From contig BOKW01000004.1 of NCBI GenBank assembly GCA_016861185.1, positions 310,001 through 374,000 on the forward strand: 64,000 bases of DNA. Reading direction: 5' to 3'. The stretch comes from Betaproteobacteria bacterium. GTDB lineage: Bacteria; Pseudomonadota; Gammaproteobacteria; Burkholderiales; Burkholderiaceae_F. Of this stretch, positions 33,357 to 41,574 are shown one piece after another; the stretch's first letter is position 1; each line of letters begins with the position of its first letter. A program made the position numbers and the translations under genes. The notes beneath the pieces are model-generated. The model made no database searches, had not been told where the DNA came from, and saw nothing but the letters and a program-made list of their open reading frames with translations.

Positions 33357-33947
33357 TCACCTGGGCTTGCAGATGCCGAACGCAAGACCGGCACTCGTTT
33401 GGCAGGCGGATTGTGGCGCGCAGTGCGAATCCTCACGACACATCGCCTCCTTTCCGCACGTGACCGGGACGTCCACATGGCTCGCTGCGCCGGAAGGCGC
33501 GGTAACCACCATCGATATCGACGCAGGGAAAGGCGAGGACGTGGGGTGCGCAAGCAGAAACTGGTCATGACGCAGACGCTGCAATCTGTAGCGATGCCGG
33601 GCCTCGAATGTCCACTCGATGGCGCATCGTGCGATGTCCCTGCTATTGCGGAGGATCGCAAGCTGGAGCCAATGCGTTCCAGCCGGCAGACTGACCGAGA
33701 AGGCGTAGGGCCAGCCGCCTTTTCCACCCTCGCGCTTGCCGTCGACCGAGACGACGTGCAGCTCCTCGTCGTAGAGGAACTGGTAGCGCCAGTAACCTTC
33801 GACGACGGCGCGCTCGCTTTCGCCCACGGCACGGTCGCCGTAGGTTTCGAGCATCACGCACCCTGCGAGCAGCGCGGGCATGCACGCGCCTGCCGTCGCC
33901 GCGATTATGCGCGATCGTCGCTTCATCCCCGGAATGCGGCGAGACAT
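33357..33947 (-). CDS. Lipoprotein of unknown function
   Basis: Protein of 196 aa. The ATG at 33947 has GGGAG; another ATG seven codons later is possible. N-terminal signal with lipobox LLAGC (Cys30). The mature part has a beta-rich region (FSVSLPAGTHWLQLAIL) and a Cys-containing C-terminus (VTCGKEAMCREDSHCAPQ). No family recognised. Codon use is less GC-rich than in the flanking core genes. The 200 bases between it and the DUF1737 gene show no gene. Confidence 0.7.
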   Translation of the reverse strand: MSRRIPGMKRRSRIIAATAGACMPALLAGCVMLETYGDRAVGESERAVVEGYWRYQFLYDEELHVVSVDGKREGGKGGWPYAFSVSLPAGTHWLQLAILRNSRDIARCAIEWTFEARHRYRLQRLRHDQFLLAHPTSSPFPASISMVVTAPSGAASHVDVPVTCGKEAMCREDSHCAPQSACQTSAGLAFGICKPR

Positions 33948-34147
33948 CAGGCTCCCGACAGCTTGCGATCGGCGTTCGGCCCGGGAACCGGCGAGCGGGG
34001 GCCGCGGGCGCCCGCGGCCTGCATGCCGCAATCAAACCGTGACGCGGCGTATCTGCCGAGGACGCGAGCCATTGCTGCTTGCGTGCCCGCTCGGTCGATC
34101 GGCCCAGTCCAGGAGCTCGCGCGCGATGCAGTCGCCAGCGTCCGATC

Positions 34148-34378
34148 TCAAGGCCCTGCCTTCGCAATGGCACGTTCGATCGACGGCCAAACGATCGCCT
34201 GCGCGACGATGACGTCCTTCCCATTGAACGTCGCGGACGGGGACCCGTAGAGCTTGTAGCCGAGGACGAGCGCTTCGCTGACGCGCCGACAAAAGGCAGC
34301 GTCGTCCGGGCCGGTCAAGAGACGGTAGAGAGGGAGTCCATCCGGTGGTGCAGTCTTCGCTGTTCGCTTGGTCGTCAT
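34148..34378 (-). CDS. DUF1737 domain protein
   Basis: Small protein of 76 aa with the full DUF1737 signature: LYRLLTGPDDAAFCRRVSEA, LGYKLYGSPSATFNG, VIVAQAIVWP. Family members are cytosolic and uncharacterised, and often found as stand-alone small genes. Same strand as the array genes. Confidence 0.85.
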   Translation of the reverse strand: MTTKRTAKTAPPDGLPLYRLLTGPDDAAFCRRVSEALVLGYKLYGSPSATFNGKDVIVAQAIVWPSIERAIAKAGP

Positions 34379-34516
34379 CGTTGGTATGCGCGCTTAAGGT
34401 TCGAGCCAAGCCGACCGCGCAAACGGGGCGTCTTGGCCGGGCGGCCGATGATGATCCAAGGTGGCTGCGCAGCCAAGCTGCGCCGCCGAAGCCCATCTGC
34501 TCATGAGCGCGGGAGA

Positions 34517-34918
34517 TCAAGCACCACTGCGCGGCTTGAGCGTGAGCACGAGGCTGACACCGAGACCGAGGCCCCACAGGACCTTGGACAGATACGCGAC
34601 GGCGTACGCGGGACCGGAATACGCGTGCGGACCGAGCAGCGCGGCCTGGGCGAACGCCGCAAGGGTCGCGACAAGCGCGAGCCACAATCCCCAGGGCCGC
34701 AACAACCACAGCCCGCCGAGCGCCGCGAGAAGGCTCGCCCAATACAGGCTCGCGAGGACCGGAACCAGGCTGCCAAGCTTCGGCTTGGCGGACAGCACCG
34801 CGTTGAAGGCACTCTGCGCCTCGGCCGGCACCAAGTGCGGAAGCTGAAGGTTCACTGCGGCGGCCGCAACGGCCAGCAGGACGGCGAGGAGTAATGCGGA
34901 GCGTTGTAGGAGGAGCAT
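34517..34918 (-). CDS. Four-helix membrane protein, unknown
   Basis: Protein of 133 aa if ATG 34918 is used; an upstream ATG at 34981 would add 21 residues with no better ribosome-binding site. Hydrophobic segments near residues 5-25, 50-72, 75-95 and 105-125. No family recognised with confidence. It begins 76 bases after the monooxygenase stop. Confidence 0.6.
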   Translation of the reverse strand: MLLLQRSALLLAVLLAVAAAAVNLQLPHLVPAEAQSAFNAVLSAKPKLGSLVPVLASLYWASLLAALGGLWLLRPWGLWLALVATLAAFAQAALLGPHAYSGPAYAVAYLSKVLWGLGLGVSLVLTLKPRSGA

Positions 34919-34994
34919 TGGATTGCGGAAGGAGGCTGGAAAGGGACGAATCGGTCCGCTTGCGCTGGCGGGGAGTCGCAAAGGCTCGGGCAGC

Positions 34995-35384
34995 TCATCC
35001 CAACCCGTGGCCGCCGACAGGGCGAGTCTCGAACCGCTCGCCGAAACCTGCGATCAACGGACTGGCCCGTGCGATGGCCTGCTGGACGGAGGGCAGCGAC
35101 AGCGATGCTTTGTGGCTCTCCTGCTTGTCCCACACCTCGGTGATCCAGATCGCATCAGGGTCCGCCGGATCCTGTGCTACGACGTAGCTCAAGCATCCGG
35201 GCATGCCCCGGACGCCATCGAGCAGGATGGAGATGAGCTTGTCGCGCTGTCCGGGAACAGCTTTGAGCTTGCCGATGAGTCCGTACATGGCAGTGTGACC
35301 TTTGAACGAAGCGCAGCCGGGGACAACCGCGGAGATCGCGGACGCACCTGCGATCGTGACGAGGTCGCGCCGGCTGATCTGCAT
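34995..35384 (-). CDS. Putative quinol/antibiotic-biosynthesis monooxygenase with Tat-lipoprotein signal
   Basis: Protein of 129 aa. The N-terminus has a twin-arginine motif (SRRDLVTIAG) and a lipobox-like VVPGC, so it may be exported folded and lipidated. The rest is an ABM domain: MYGLIGKLKAVPGQRDKL, GCLSYVVAQDPADPDAIWIT, EVWDKQESHKASL. ABM enzymes act on quinols without cofactors. Export of such a domain is unusual. Confidence 0.78.
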   Translation of the reverse strand: MQISRRDLVTIAGASAISAVVPGCASFKGHTAMYGLIGKLKAVPGQRDKLISILLDGVRGMPGCLSYVVAQDPADPDAIWITEVWDKQESHKASLSLPSVQQAIARASPLIAGFGERFETRPVGGHGLG

Positions 35385-35446
35385 TGAAACGTTGGCTGGC
35401 GTCCGAGGTCGGCGTGACGCCACCGTGAACGAGTCCGCGATGGATG

Positions 35447-36010
35447 CTACCGGTGCGTCCCCGCGCCGTCGGCTGGCAACTTTCCATCGAGCAACGACCG
35501 GATCGCCGACTTGACTGCCGACCACGTCGATGCGCGCGGACTGGCGAGTTCGAAGTGGCCTGCACGCAGGAGCACGAAGAGGCGCACCGGATCGGCGGCC
35601 CGTGCGGCCGCGCGTACGTAGGCCTCCGCGAATGGTCTGGGGACGAAGTCCTCGTGCTCACCGATGAAAACCACCTGCGGGATTCCGATCGGGAGCAGCT
35701 TGGCGGCCGAAACATCGGCGTAGCGTTCAGGCACTGCACTGGGTGTGCCTCCAAGCAGGTTGGTGATGACCGTGTCGCCACAGAGGGTCTCGTACCCCGA
35801 TATGTTCGCTGTCATATCGATCGGTCCGGCGAGATTGATGACGCCTCGAACGGACAGCGGGTTGGCCGCGTAGATGGGGCTGCTCGTCGGCACTCGACCG
35901 CGCGCCGCGGCCCACATGGCCAAGTGCGCCCCGGCCGAGTGTCCGATTCGACCAGACGCCATCGAGTCCAAGTCTCGTCACGGAGCGCTCCACGAAGGTC
36001 GGTGGTGGAT
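35447..36010 (-). pseudogene. Alpha/beta-hydrolase (carboxylesterase-like), truncated and frameshifted
   Basis: The C-terminal 170 codons are good alpha/beta hydrolase: nucleophile elbow GHSAGAHLAMW, then INLAGPIDM, and a His loop LLRAGHFELASP. Just upstream of the elbow the expected residues (FVERSVTRLGLD) continue in another frame, so there is a one-base frameshift near 35965. Before that the N-terminal part with the oxyanion HGG motif is missing. No likely start codon serves the intact part. A decayed cassette gene is the simplest reading. Confidence 0.7.
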
Positions 36011-36223
36011 CATGAGGTGGTGTTCGCCCGCGGCCTACAGCCGCGCCCCGATGCGAGCGGGGTGCAGCGACGGGTCGGGTCTCATCGCGCGGCGCAGCGC
36101 ATCGCCGCCGCGAGGTTTCAGTGCCGGGGAACGAATCGCGGAACCTCCCGCCGGTCGAGACAGGCCGGCTGAGCATCTGCGGCGGCGGCGGCGAACCGCG
36201 CGTACGTCGTGTCGGTCGGCCAG

Positions 36224-36388
36224 CTACGTGGGAGTGCGCAAGACGTTGAGCGATCTGATCAGCGGATGCCCCGGTGGCGGCGGCTCCGTTTCAAGAACAT
36301 CGAGCGCGGCACCGGCGATGCAGCGGTGCGCGAGCGCATCGGGAAGCCGCCCACCATCAGGGCAGTAATTGCCTTGCGGGAGCGCCCC
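36224..36388 (-). pseudogene. Fragment of a D-2-hydroxyacid dehydrogenase
   Basis: The last 40 codons read HRCIAGAALDVLETEPPPPG, then HPLIRSLNVLRTPT and a stop, matching the end of the NAD-binding domain of D-isomer-specific 2-hydroxyacid dehydrogenases. The rest of the enzyme (about 280 residues) is absent. Surrounding bases 36180-36530 hold nothing else recognisable. Confidence 0.6.
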
Positions 36389-36530
36389 ATGTCGCGAGTC
36401 CGGCGGAGGTGAATCACAAGACTGCCGAAACCAACTGGCCATAGAATCTGCCAAGAAACCGAATACGAAGTTCTCTTTGCGCTTCGGAAATGGTCATGTG
36501 TGGCGGCCACCCTTCCCCTTGATCGATCCC

Positions 36531-36650
36531 GCCGAACGTTTGAGGTGAGAGGCGAGCACCGGCATGGCGCGTGATCCGCGAGACGGATGACGACTGCGAG
36601 TGCGTCGCGGTTCAAGCGCCATGCCGCTGCGAGTCCCCTCCAGCGAAGAC
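36531..36650 (-). other. Long attC-like site
   Basis: Begins GCCGAACGTTTGAGG and runs about 120 bases with complementary arms (GGCATGGCGC / GCGCCATGCC). It aligns over most of its length with the site at 40006-40134, sharing the order of blocks GAACGTTTGAG, GCGAGC, CCGG-ATGGCGC, GGATGA-GAC, GCGAGTC. The right core is degenerate (CTTGGCC), so its end is approximate. Confidence 0.6.
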
Positions 36651-36712
36651 TTGGCCGGTTTGAGCGGTAAAGCCCGACGCAGGATGAAGGACCCCATCAC
36701 CGTGGAGCTGCA

Positions 36713-37174
36713 ATGAGGAAGCTACTTGGTGCACTGGCAACCACTTGTGCCCTCGCAGTCGCACCCGCCGAAGCGCAGCAGGCCGCAGCGACCTACGATG
36801 AAGCGCTGGCCAGACGAGTGGGTGCCGACGACTACGGAATGCGCAGCTACGTGCTGGTCGTACTGAAGACCGGGCCCACCAGAGTGCCGGATGGTCCGGA
36901 GCGGGATGAGATGTTCCGCGGGCACTTTGCCAACATGAAACGACTGTCGCAGGATGGCAAGCTCGTGCTTGCAGGGCCGTTCGATGGGGTGGACGGCTGG
37001 CGAGGTCTGTTCGTCTTCGCCGTGAACGACATTGAAGAGGCCAGACAACTGGCTGCGAGCGACCCGGTGCTGGCCAAAGGCGAGATGGTTGCCGAGTACC
37101 ACAAGTACTACGGATCGGCGGCCCTGATGCTCGTGCGAGAGATCCACGAGAAGCTCGCAAAGAAGCGCTTCTGA
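36713..37174 (+). CDS. Exported YciI-like protein (antisense cassette)
   Basis: Protein of 153 aa, GGAG before the ATG. A signal peptide (MRKLLGALATTCALAVAPAE, cut after AEA) is followed by a YciI-type ferredoxin-like domain: YVLVVLKTGPTRVPDGPERD, the FRGHFANMKRLSQDGKLVLA stretch and FAVNDIEEARQLAASDPVL. It is the only array gene on the plus strand, so it is transcribed against its neighbours. Function unknown. Confidence 0.82.
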   Translation: MRKLLGALATTCALAVAPAEAQQAAATYDEALARRVGADDYGMRSYVLVVLKTGPTRVPDGPERDEMFRGHFANMKRLSQDGKLVLAGPFDGVDGWRGLFVFAVNDIEEARQLAASDPVLAKGEMVAEYHKYYGSAALMLVREIHEKLAKKRF

Positions 37175-37225
37175 GCGGCGCTCCCATCGCCGCAGTGCGT
37201 GTTGTCGGTCGCCCAGCGGCCAACC

Positions 37226-38050
37226 TCAGCCGCGGCCGGGTTTGCGGCCGTCAGCTGCGGTGATCGGTTCGGCCTGAACCGGACCCCATTCGCGTCCCGG
37301 CGCGGATTGCGGTTCCGTGCGCCGTTCCACCTCTACCCCATCGCCATTCGCCGACCCCTCGCGCAGCGCCAGCCACGCCATTACTCCAGCGCCGAGATCG
37401 ATCAGCGCATGGAGGGCGATCGCCGGCCAGAGGGAATCGAAAATCGCCACGACCAGCGCGAGGACCGCGCCGACAATCGCCGTGCGGAGAACGCCATTCC
37501 ATCCCTGATAGACATGCGCAATCGCGAAGAATGGGAGGGACAGCGCCGCGGCGCCCCACCAACCGAGCCACGGGGAGAAGGCTCAGATGAAGTAGCCGCG
37601 GTACAGAAACTCCTCGCAGAACCCGGCGGTCAGCGACACGCCGCCGAACCAATACAGTTCGGTCCGCGTGTGCGGTATGACGGCGGTGAGCGGTCCCAAC
37701 TGCTGCCGCAAGCGCGTCCTGGCGTCGGAGCTACGAGCAAGTGTCGCCACCGCCCAGACGTGGTAGGCCGCCAGCAGCAGGAACAAGGCGACGGCTATCC
37801 ACAACCGCCAGCCATCGGGTACCGTGAACCCGAACGACGTCCAGGATCGGCTGCTCGCCACCCAGAGCGCGACCCCGACAAGGACCAGCGTCCACTGACT
37901 GCCGATGGCGGATGCCCAGAGCCACCTCCGCGCCCAGGCCGGGTCGGGCTGTGACAGGCGGCGATATGCCGGCCAGAACACGGAGTAGTCAATCAGCGGC
38001 CCGGCGACGGCAAAGAGCGTGACGAAGATCAGGTCGGGGAGCGTCGTCAT
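37226..38050 (-). pseudogene. CPBP-family intramembrane protease interrupted by one in-frame TGA
   Basis: The ATG at 38050 has GGGAG. The frame runs through four helices to motif 1 (EEFLYRGYFI), meets TGA at 37583-37585, then continues in the same frame with FSPWLGWWGAAALS and motif 2 (HALIDLGAGVMAWLAL) to a stop at 37226. In CPBP relatives a Trp or similar residue stands at the TGA position, so a single TGG-to-TGA change is likely. Unless read through, the product would lack the second catalytic motif. A small sequencing error is another possibility. Confidence 0.78.
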
Positions 38051-38110
38051 TGATACTCCCCTGGCATCCTGGACAGGAACATCCAGCACTCCCGAGCAGT
38101 GCCAACCGCG

Positions 38111-38218
38111 GCCGAACGTTAAGTCGAGCCGCGCCGGCTCGCGTGTCACCGACGAAACTGCGGCGCATTGTCGGAGAAAGCGATGCCAAGTGCCACGGTC
38201 GCGGGCGTCGGGTTCACT
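38111..38218 (-). other. attC site (cassette of the 114-aa membrane protein)
   Basis: Left core GCCGAAC (38111-38117), right core-like GTTCACT (38212-38218) just before the stop of the 114-aa gene. About 108 bases, with partial complementarity; the right core is degenerate. Confidence 0.55.
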
Positions 38219-38224
38219 GCCGAG

Positions 38225-38569
38225 TCAGCCAACCAACTCACGCTTCGCCACCGAGACGATTCGGTCACGGTGACGAGCAATGGCGAGAGCGAACGGCATG
38301 ACCGACAGCACATAGCAACAGAGTGCCCAGAAGAACGGCGGTCCTTCACAGCAGATTTCGGCGAGAAGTTCCGGGGCAAGAAGCAGGAAGTAGAGAGGCC
38401 AAATGAGGATCGCTGACGCAGCGAACCAGATGGCAAGCACGACAAGGAGGCGCAAGGGACTTCGCCACGCTAGTGTGCGAATCAGTCCAAGCACAACAAG
38501 GCGAGCCGTGCCGTAGAGAGCAACGGTCGCCAGCAGGCTCACCGCAAGCACGGATAGGGCATGAGCCAT
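38225..38569 (-). CDS. Small three-helix membrane protein (cassette gene)
   Basis: Protein of 114 aa; the ATG at 38569 lies 4 bases inside the cassette boundary. Hydrophobic segments near 5-28, 40-65 and 75-98; an odd Cys cluster (EICCEGPPFFWALCC). No family recognised. Confidence 0.65.
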   Translation of the reverse strand: MAHALSVLAVSLLATVALYGTARLVVLGLIRTLAWRSPLRLLVVLAIWFAASAILIWPLYFLLLAPELLAEICCEGPPFFWALCCYVLSVMPFALAIARHRDRIVSVAKRELVG

Positions 38570-38573
38570 GCCG

Positions 38574-38638
38574 GCCTAACCTCGGAGTTGACCCCGTACG
38601 CCAAGCCGCAAGGCGTGCGCTCGAGGCGCTTGTCGAGC
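38574..38638 (-). other. attC site (VOC pseudogene cassette)
   Basis: GCCTAAC at 38574-38580 and GTCGAGC at 38632-38638 (T-to-C in the core). 65 bases; ends 7 bases before the stop of the VOC frame. Confidence 0.7.
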
Positions 38639-38645
38639 GAGATGC

Positions 38646-39062
38646 TCAGTCTGACCACTGCGGATTGCATATCACCGCCCAGAGATGAGCAGCGGGATCT
38701 TGAAAGTACCCGGTGCGGCCACCCCAGAACGTGTCGTGTGCGGCCTTAACGCTGACCGCGCCCGCAGCGCCGGCTTGTTTGATGACTTCATCAACTTCCG
38801 CTCTCGAGCCAACATCGTGGCCAAGCGTCAAGCCAGTTGCGCTGGCGGCTGCAACCGCGAGTCAAATGTCGTGGCCGATGCTCTTGCGAGGCGGGAGAGC
38901 GAGACGCGGGCCGGACTGCAGTTGAATGAACACAACTGCTCCATACGCGAAGTCCTTTCCGGCGATGCCCTCGGTGGGAAAACCCAAGCCATCCCGACAA
39001 GGGCGCAGCGGTGCCTCAAGGTCGTTGACGCCGAGGGGAATCACTGTGATGCGAGGCTTCAT
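38646..39062 (-). pseudogene. VOC-superfamily protein interrupted by one in-frame TGA
   Basis: A 138-codon frame starting MKPRITVIPLGVNDLEAPLR is cut by TGA at 38862-38864, then goes on in the same frame: VAAASATGLTLGHDVGSRAE and KAAHDTFWGGRTGYFQDPAA to the stop at 38646. Both halves are needed for the VOC fold. The break is a point nonsense change, not a frameshift. It is the second array gene broken this way. Confidence 0.78.
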
Positions 39063-39080
39063 GCACGTCTTGCACCTGCC

Positions 39081-39143
39081 GCCCAACGACCACGCTCAGC
39101 GGCGCACCACTTTCGACGCGTGCGCCGCGGCGACGGGTCGGAC
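39081..39143 (-). other. attC site (cytochrome c cassette)
   Basis: GCCCAAC (39081-39087) and GTCGGAC (39137-39143), with arms containing GCGGCGCAC / GTGCGCCGC. 63 bases; the cytochrome c stop lies one base to the right. Confidence 0.75.
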
Positions 39144-39144
39144 G

Positions 39145-39990
39145 TCACCTCTCGATCCTGTGGTGGACGCGCAGGAACTGATACATACCGTCTATCTCCG
39201 CGTCGCTGAATGGTGCCTCGACAACCCACCTCATGTTGGGAATATCCCGGCCCCCGATGGGCTTCCCGGTGCGCATGAATTCCCTAAACTGCTCTGGCGA
39301 ATACATTGCGATGCGCGAAAGTGAGGGCGCGTGTTCGAGCTCGTTGCCGTCGAAGTTCAATCCGTGACACTCGGTGCACGTAACGGTGGCGATGTAGCGC
39401 CCGCGCTCGAAGCTATTCGTCTGCGGCAGATCGCCCCATCGCGGGCGTGAGCGATCGACCCGTTCAGCCGCCACGCCCCAGGTGCCGATGGTCAACGCCA
39501 GTCGCGCGCGCCACGACAGATCAAGCGTGCGCTCACGCGGCGTGAAGGTTTTCTGTTGTTTCCGCAGGTGCGCAATGATGTTGGCGAGATCCTGATCTCC
39601 CAGCGCCCAAAAGGCATACGAGCTCATTCCAACTGCACTGCGGCCGTCACGTTTGACGCCATACCGGATCAGGCGCGCCAGTGCCTCGTCGGTGTAGAGC
39701 GGCAGCACTTCGCTGAGAGTGGGAGCTGTCTGCCGGAGGATGCCGTCAATGTGCTCGCTGCCGCCCTCTCCTCGGCGGCCGTGGCAACCGTTCCAGCAGC
39801 CGACGATGAGGGCCATCCTCTCCCCTTCCGCCAGGTCCGGCGGCGCACTGGTGCGCAACGCTTGCAGAGGCGCCTCGTACTGCCGCCGCAGCTTCCATTC
39901 GGAGACTCCGAACACCACGGCAACGGCCATGCCTGCAGCACCCAACAGGACGGCGAAACCGAGTACAAGCAGGCGAGTTGATCCGCTCAT
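39145..39990 (-). CDS. Diheme cytochrome c (cassette gene)
   Basis: Protein of 281 aa with an N-terminal signal/anchor (LLVLGFAVLLGAAGMAVAVV) and two heme sites, CWNGCH (about residue 65) and CTECH (about residue 205), each in its own cytochrome c domain. A redox protein is unusual cargo because it needs export and heme attachment by the host. The gene starts 15 bases after the preceding attC core. Confidence 0.85.
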   Translation of the reverse strand: MSGSTRLLVLGFAVLLGAAGMAVAVVFGVSEWKLRRQYEAPLQALRTSAPPDLAEGERMALIVGCWNGCHGRRGEGGSEHIDGILRQTAPTLSEVLPLYTDEALARLIRYGVKRDGRSAVGMSSYAFWALGDQDLANIIAHLRKQQKTFTPRERTLDLSWRARLALTIGTWGVAAERVDRSRPRWGDLPQTNSFERGRYIATVTCTECHGLNFDGNELEHAPSLSRIAMYSPEQFREFMRTGKPIGGRDIPNMRWVVEAPFSDAEIDGMYQFLRVHHRIER

Positions 39991-40005
39991 GTGAAGATCG
40001 GTGAG

Positions 40006-40134
40006 ACCCGACGTTTGAGCCGCGCCGCGAGCGCCGGTATGGCGCCTGGCCCGCGGGCGGATGATGACAGCGAGCGCCTTGCGGACTCAATGCCACGCCG
40101 GCGCGAGTCGGCTCCGCCGACGGGTCAGGTTGCA
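40006..40134 (-). other. Long attC-like site (LysE cassette)
   Basis: Begins ACCCGACGTTTGAGC and ends near GGTTGCAC before the LysE stop; about 129 bases. It is clearly related to the long site at 36531, so the two cassettes share an attC family. Cores are degenerate. Confidence 0.6.
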
Positions 40135-40797
40135 CTACGCGGACCGCGCCCGGAACTCGGTGACTGCGGAGGCGATGAGCTTGGCACCGTATGCGCCAAC
40201 CAGGATCCCAGAGGTGCGGTTGAGCGCCTGAAAGTTGCGCAAGTAAGCGCTTTGAACGACCGGGCGCGAAAGCAGCAGCGCAAGCGAAGAGTGCCAGACC
40301 AGCGAGTTTGCGAACACGAGCAGGACTGAGAGCACCACCAGCAGAAGCGACGGATCCTGGGGCAGGGCGGTGGCGAAGACGCTGCCATAGAACAGCGCGA
40401 TCTTGGGGTTGAGGGCGCTGGTCATGAAACCCGCGCGAAAAGCAGCCGAGGCCCCGAGAACGGGCGCAGGCGTAGCCGAGCTTTGGCGGCCGGCGCGCCA
40501 GAGCTTGACTGCCAGGTGAAGCAGGTACAAGCCGCCTGCGACCTGGGCCAAGTGCCTGATCGCTGGGTGAGCCGTGAAGACAAGGCCGACCCCAGCAACG
40601 GCCAGGCTGGCCCAGGCCAGAGTGGCCGTGGTCATGCCAGCCACGGCAGACATGGCCGCGGCCCGGCTACCGCCGGCTGCCAACTGACCAATGAGGACGA
40701 AGTTGAAGCCGGGGATGACGAGAACCGCCCAATGAAGAACGGCGATAGCGAGCAACGAAGCGAGCATCTGGGCAACCGACGTTGACTTGAGCCGCAT
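40135..40797 (-). CDS. LysE-family exporter (cassette gene)
   Basis: Protein of 220 aa; the ATG at 40797 sits almost directly against the attC core (one base between). Six helices with LysE/RhtB marks: IPGFNFVLIGQLAAGGSRAA near the start and FRAGFMTSALNPKIALFYGS in the middle. The family exports amino acids. Likely functional: no breaks. Confidence 0.88.
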   Translation of the reverse strand: MRLKSTSVAQMLASLLAIAVLHWAVLVIPGFNFVLIGQLAAGGSRAAAMSAVAGMTTATLAWASLAVAGVGLVFTAHPAIRHLAQVAGGLYLLHLAVKLWRAGRQSSATPAPVLGASAAFRAGFMTSALNPKIALFYGSVFATALPQDPSLLLVVLSVLLVFANSLVWHSSLALLLSRPVVQSAYLRNFQALNRTSGILVGAYGAKLIASAVTEFRARSA

Positions 40798-40798
40798 A

Positions 40799-40853
40799 CG
40801 CAAACGGCGCGCCAGCGGCCTCTAGGCGCGTCGGTTTTGAATGACGATTAGGC
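40799..40853 (-). other. Short attC-like site
   Basis: CGCAAAC (40799-40805) to ATTAGGC (40847-40853); the inner end AATGACG matches that of the attC at 41885-41965. 55 bases, both cores degenerate. It is followed by 250 bases without an intact gene. Confidence 0.55.
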
Positions 40854-40963
40854 ATCAGCGCAACCTGAGCTCCGACGGTTGCATCGTACCGACGCGATTG
40901 GTTTCCCGCCCCTAGTGGGCGGCCTGAAACGCCGTTGACGGATGGTCGAAACAGCGGCCTTCG

Positions 40964-41106
40964 TCAAATGCTCGTCGGGGTTCCGACGACCGCCACGTCT
41001 TTGACAGACCCATCGATGTCGATCGCAAACGCGGCAGCAGGTTTGCTCCCCGCGCCAAAGCTATCGATCAGTCCGCCTGCGCTGGAAGGAAGTCCATATA
41101 CGAATG
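40964..41106 (-). pseudogene. Gene fragment in the cassette array
   Basis: Right after the stop of the ArsN2-like gene, a minus-strand frame reads PFVYGLPSSAGGLIDSFGAG, then SKPAAAFAIDIDGSVKDVAV and a TGA at 40964. The composition is protein-like but there is no start codon, so it looks like the tail of a lost cassette gene. No family recognised. Confidence 0.4.
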
Positions 41107-41107
41107 G

Positions 41108-41545
41108 TTAGCGGTTAGCGGCCAACACTTTGCCCATGAACGTGGACGAAGCCGGACACAGGCCCGAGAACTGTGCCGTTGCCGCAATTGCAGCCGGAGC
41201 CTCTGACCGAGGGGCCGCCCTGTAACCAAGTCTGGCAAAGAACTGTGCCGCCGTGGCGGTCAGGAGGTACAGGGTCTTGACGCCCCGCGCTGCTGCCCAC
41301 GTCTCGGCGTTAGACACCAAGCTGACGCCTAAGCCGGTATTACGGCTTGCCGGCTCAACCGCCAACGAGCGCAGCATGCCCACGTCCCCGTAGACCTCAA
41401 CCCCAACCACAACCACAAGCCGACCGCCCCTCCGTATGCCGAGCAGATTGAGGCTGCGGCTATTGGAGAGATCCGAGACGGAAAGTTGAGCTTCGGTGAG
41501 AAGCGCCTCGACTTCCGCATTGAGACTTATGGTTTCGGCACGCAT
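41108..41545 (-). CDS. ArsN2-like GNAT acetyltransferase (cassette gene)
   Basis: Protein of 145 aa. It follows the ArsN2 pattern: VGVEVYGDVGMLRSLAVEPA, then NTGLGVSLVSNAETWAAARG, LYLLTATAAQFFARLGYRAA and a terminal ALCPASS-like stretch (SGLCPASSTFMGKVL). ArsN2-type proteins are tied to arsenic resistance, some acetylating organoarsenicals. No ars genes are nearby. Stop within a duplicated GTTAGCG. Confidence 0.82.
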   Translation of the reverse strand: MRAETISLNAEVEALLTEAQLSVSDLSNSRSLNLLGIRRGGRLVVVVGVEVYGDVGMLRSLAVEPASRNTGLGVSLVSNAETWAAARGVKTLYLLTATAAQFFARLGYRAAPRSEAPAAIAATAQFSGLCPASSTFMGKVLAANR

Positions 41546-41555
41546 CTTCCTTGGC

Positions 41556-41574
41556 CGCTAACTTTGAGTTAGGC
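41556..41574 (-). other. Collapsed attC remnant (19 bp)
   Basis: CGCTAAC and GTTAGGC are only 5 bases apart (CGCTAACTTTGAGTTAGGC). Both outer cores are kept but the hairpin arms are gone. The two flanking genes therefore behave as one fused two-gene cassette. Confidence 0.6.

Noticed and set aside
37583..38864. TGA recoded as Trp or selenocysteine in cassette genes
   Set aside because: TGA is the normal stop in most genes of the window and no SECIS-like hairpin with a Cys-replacing site was evident.
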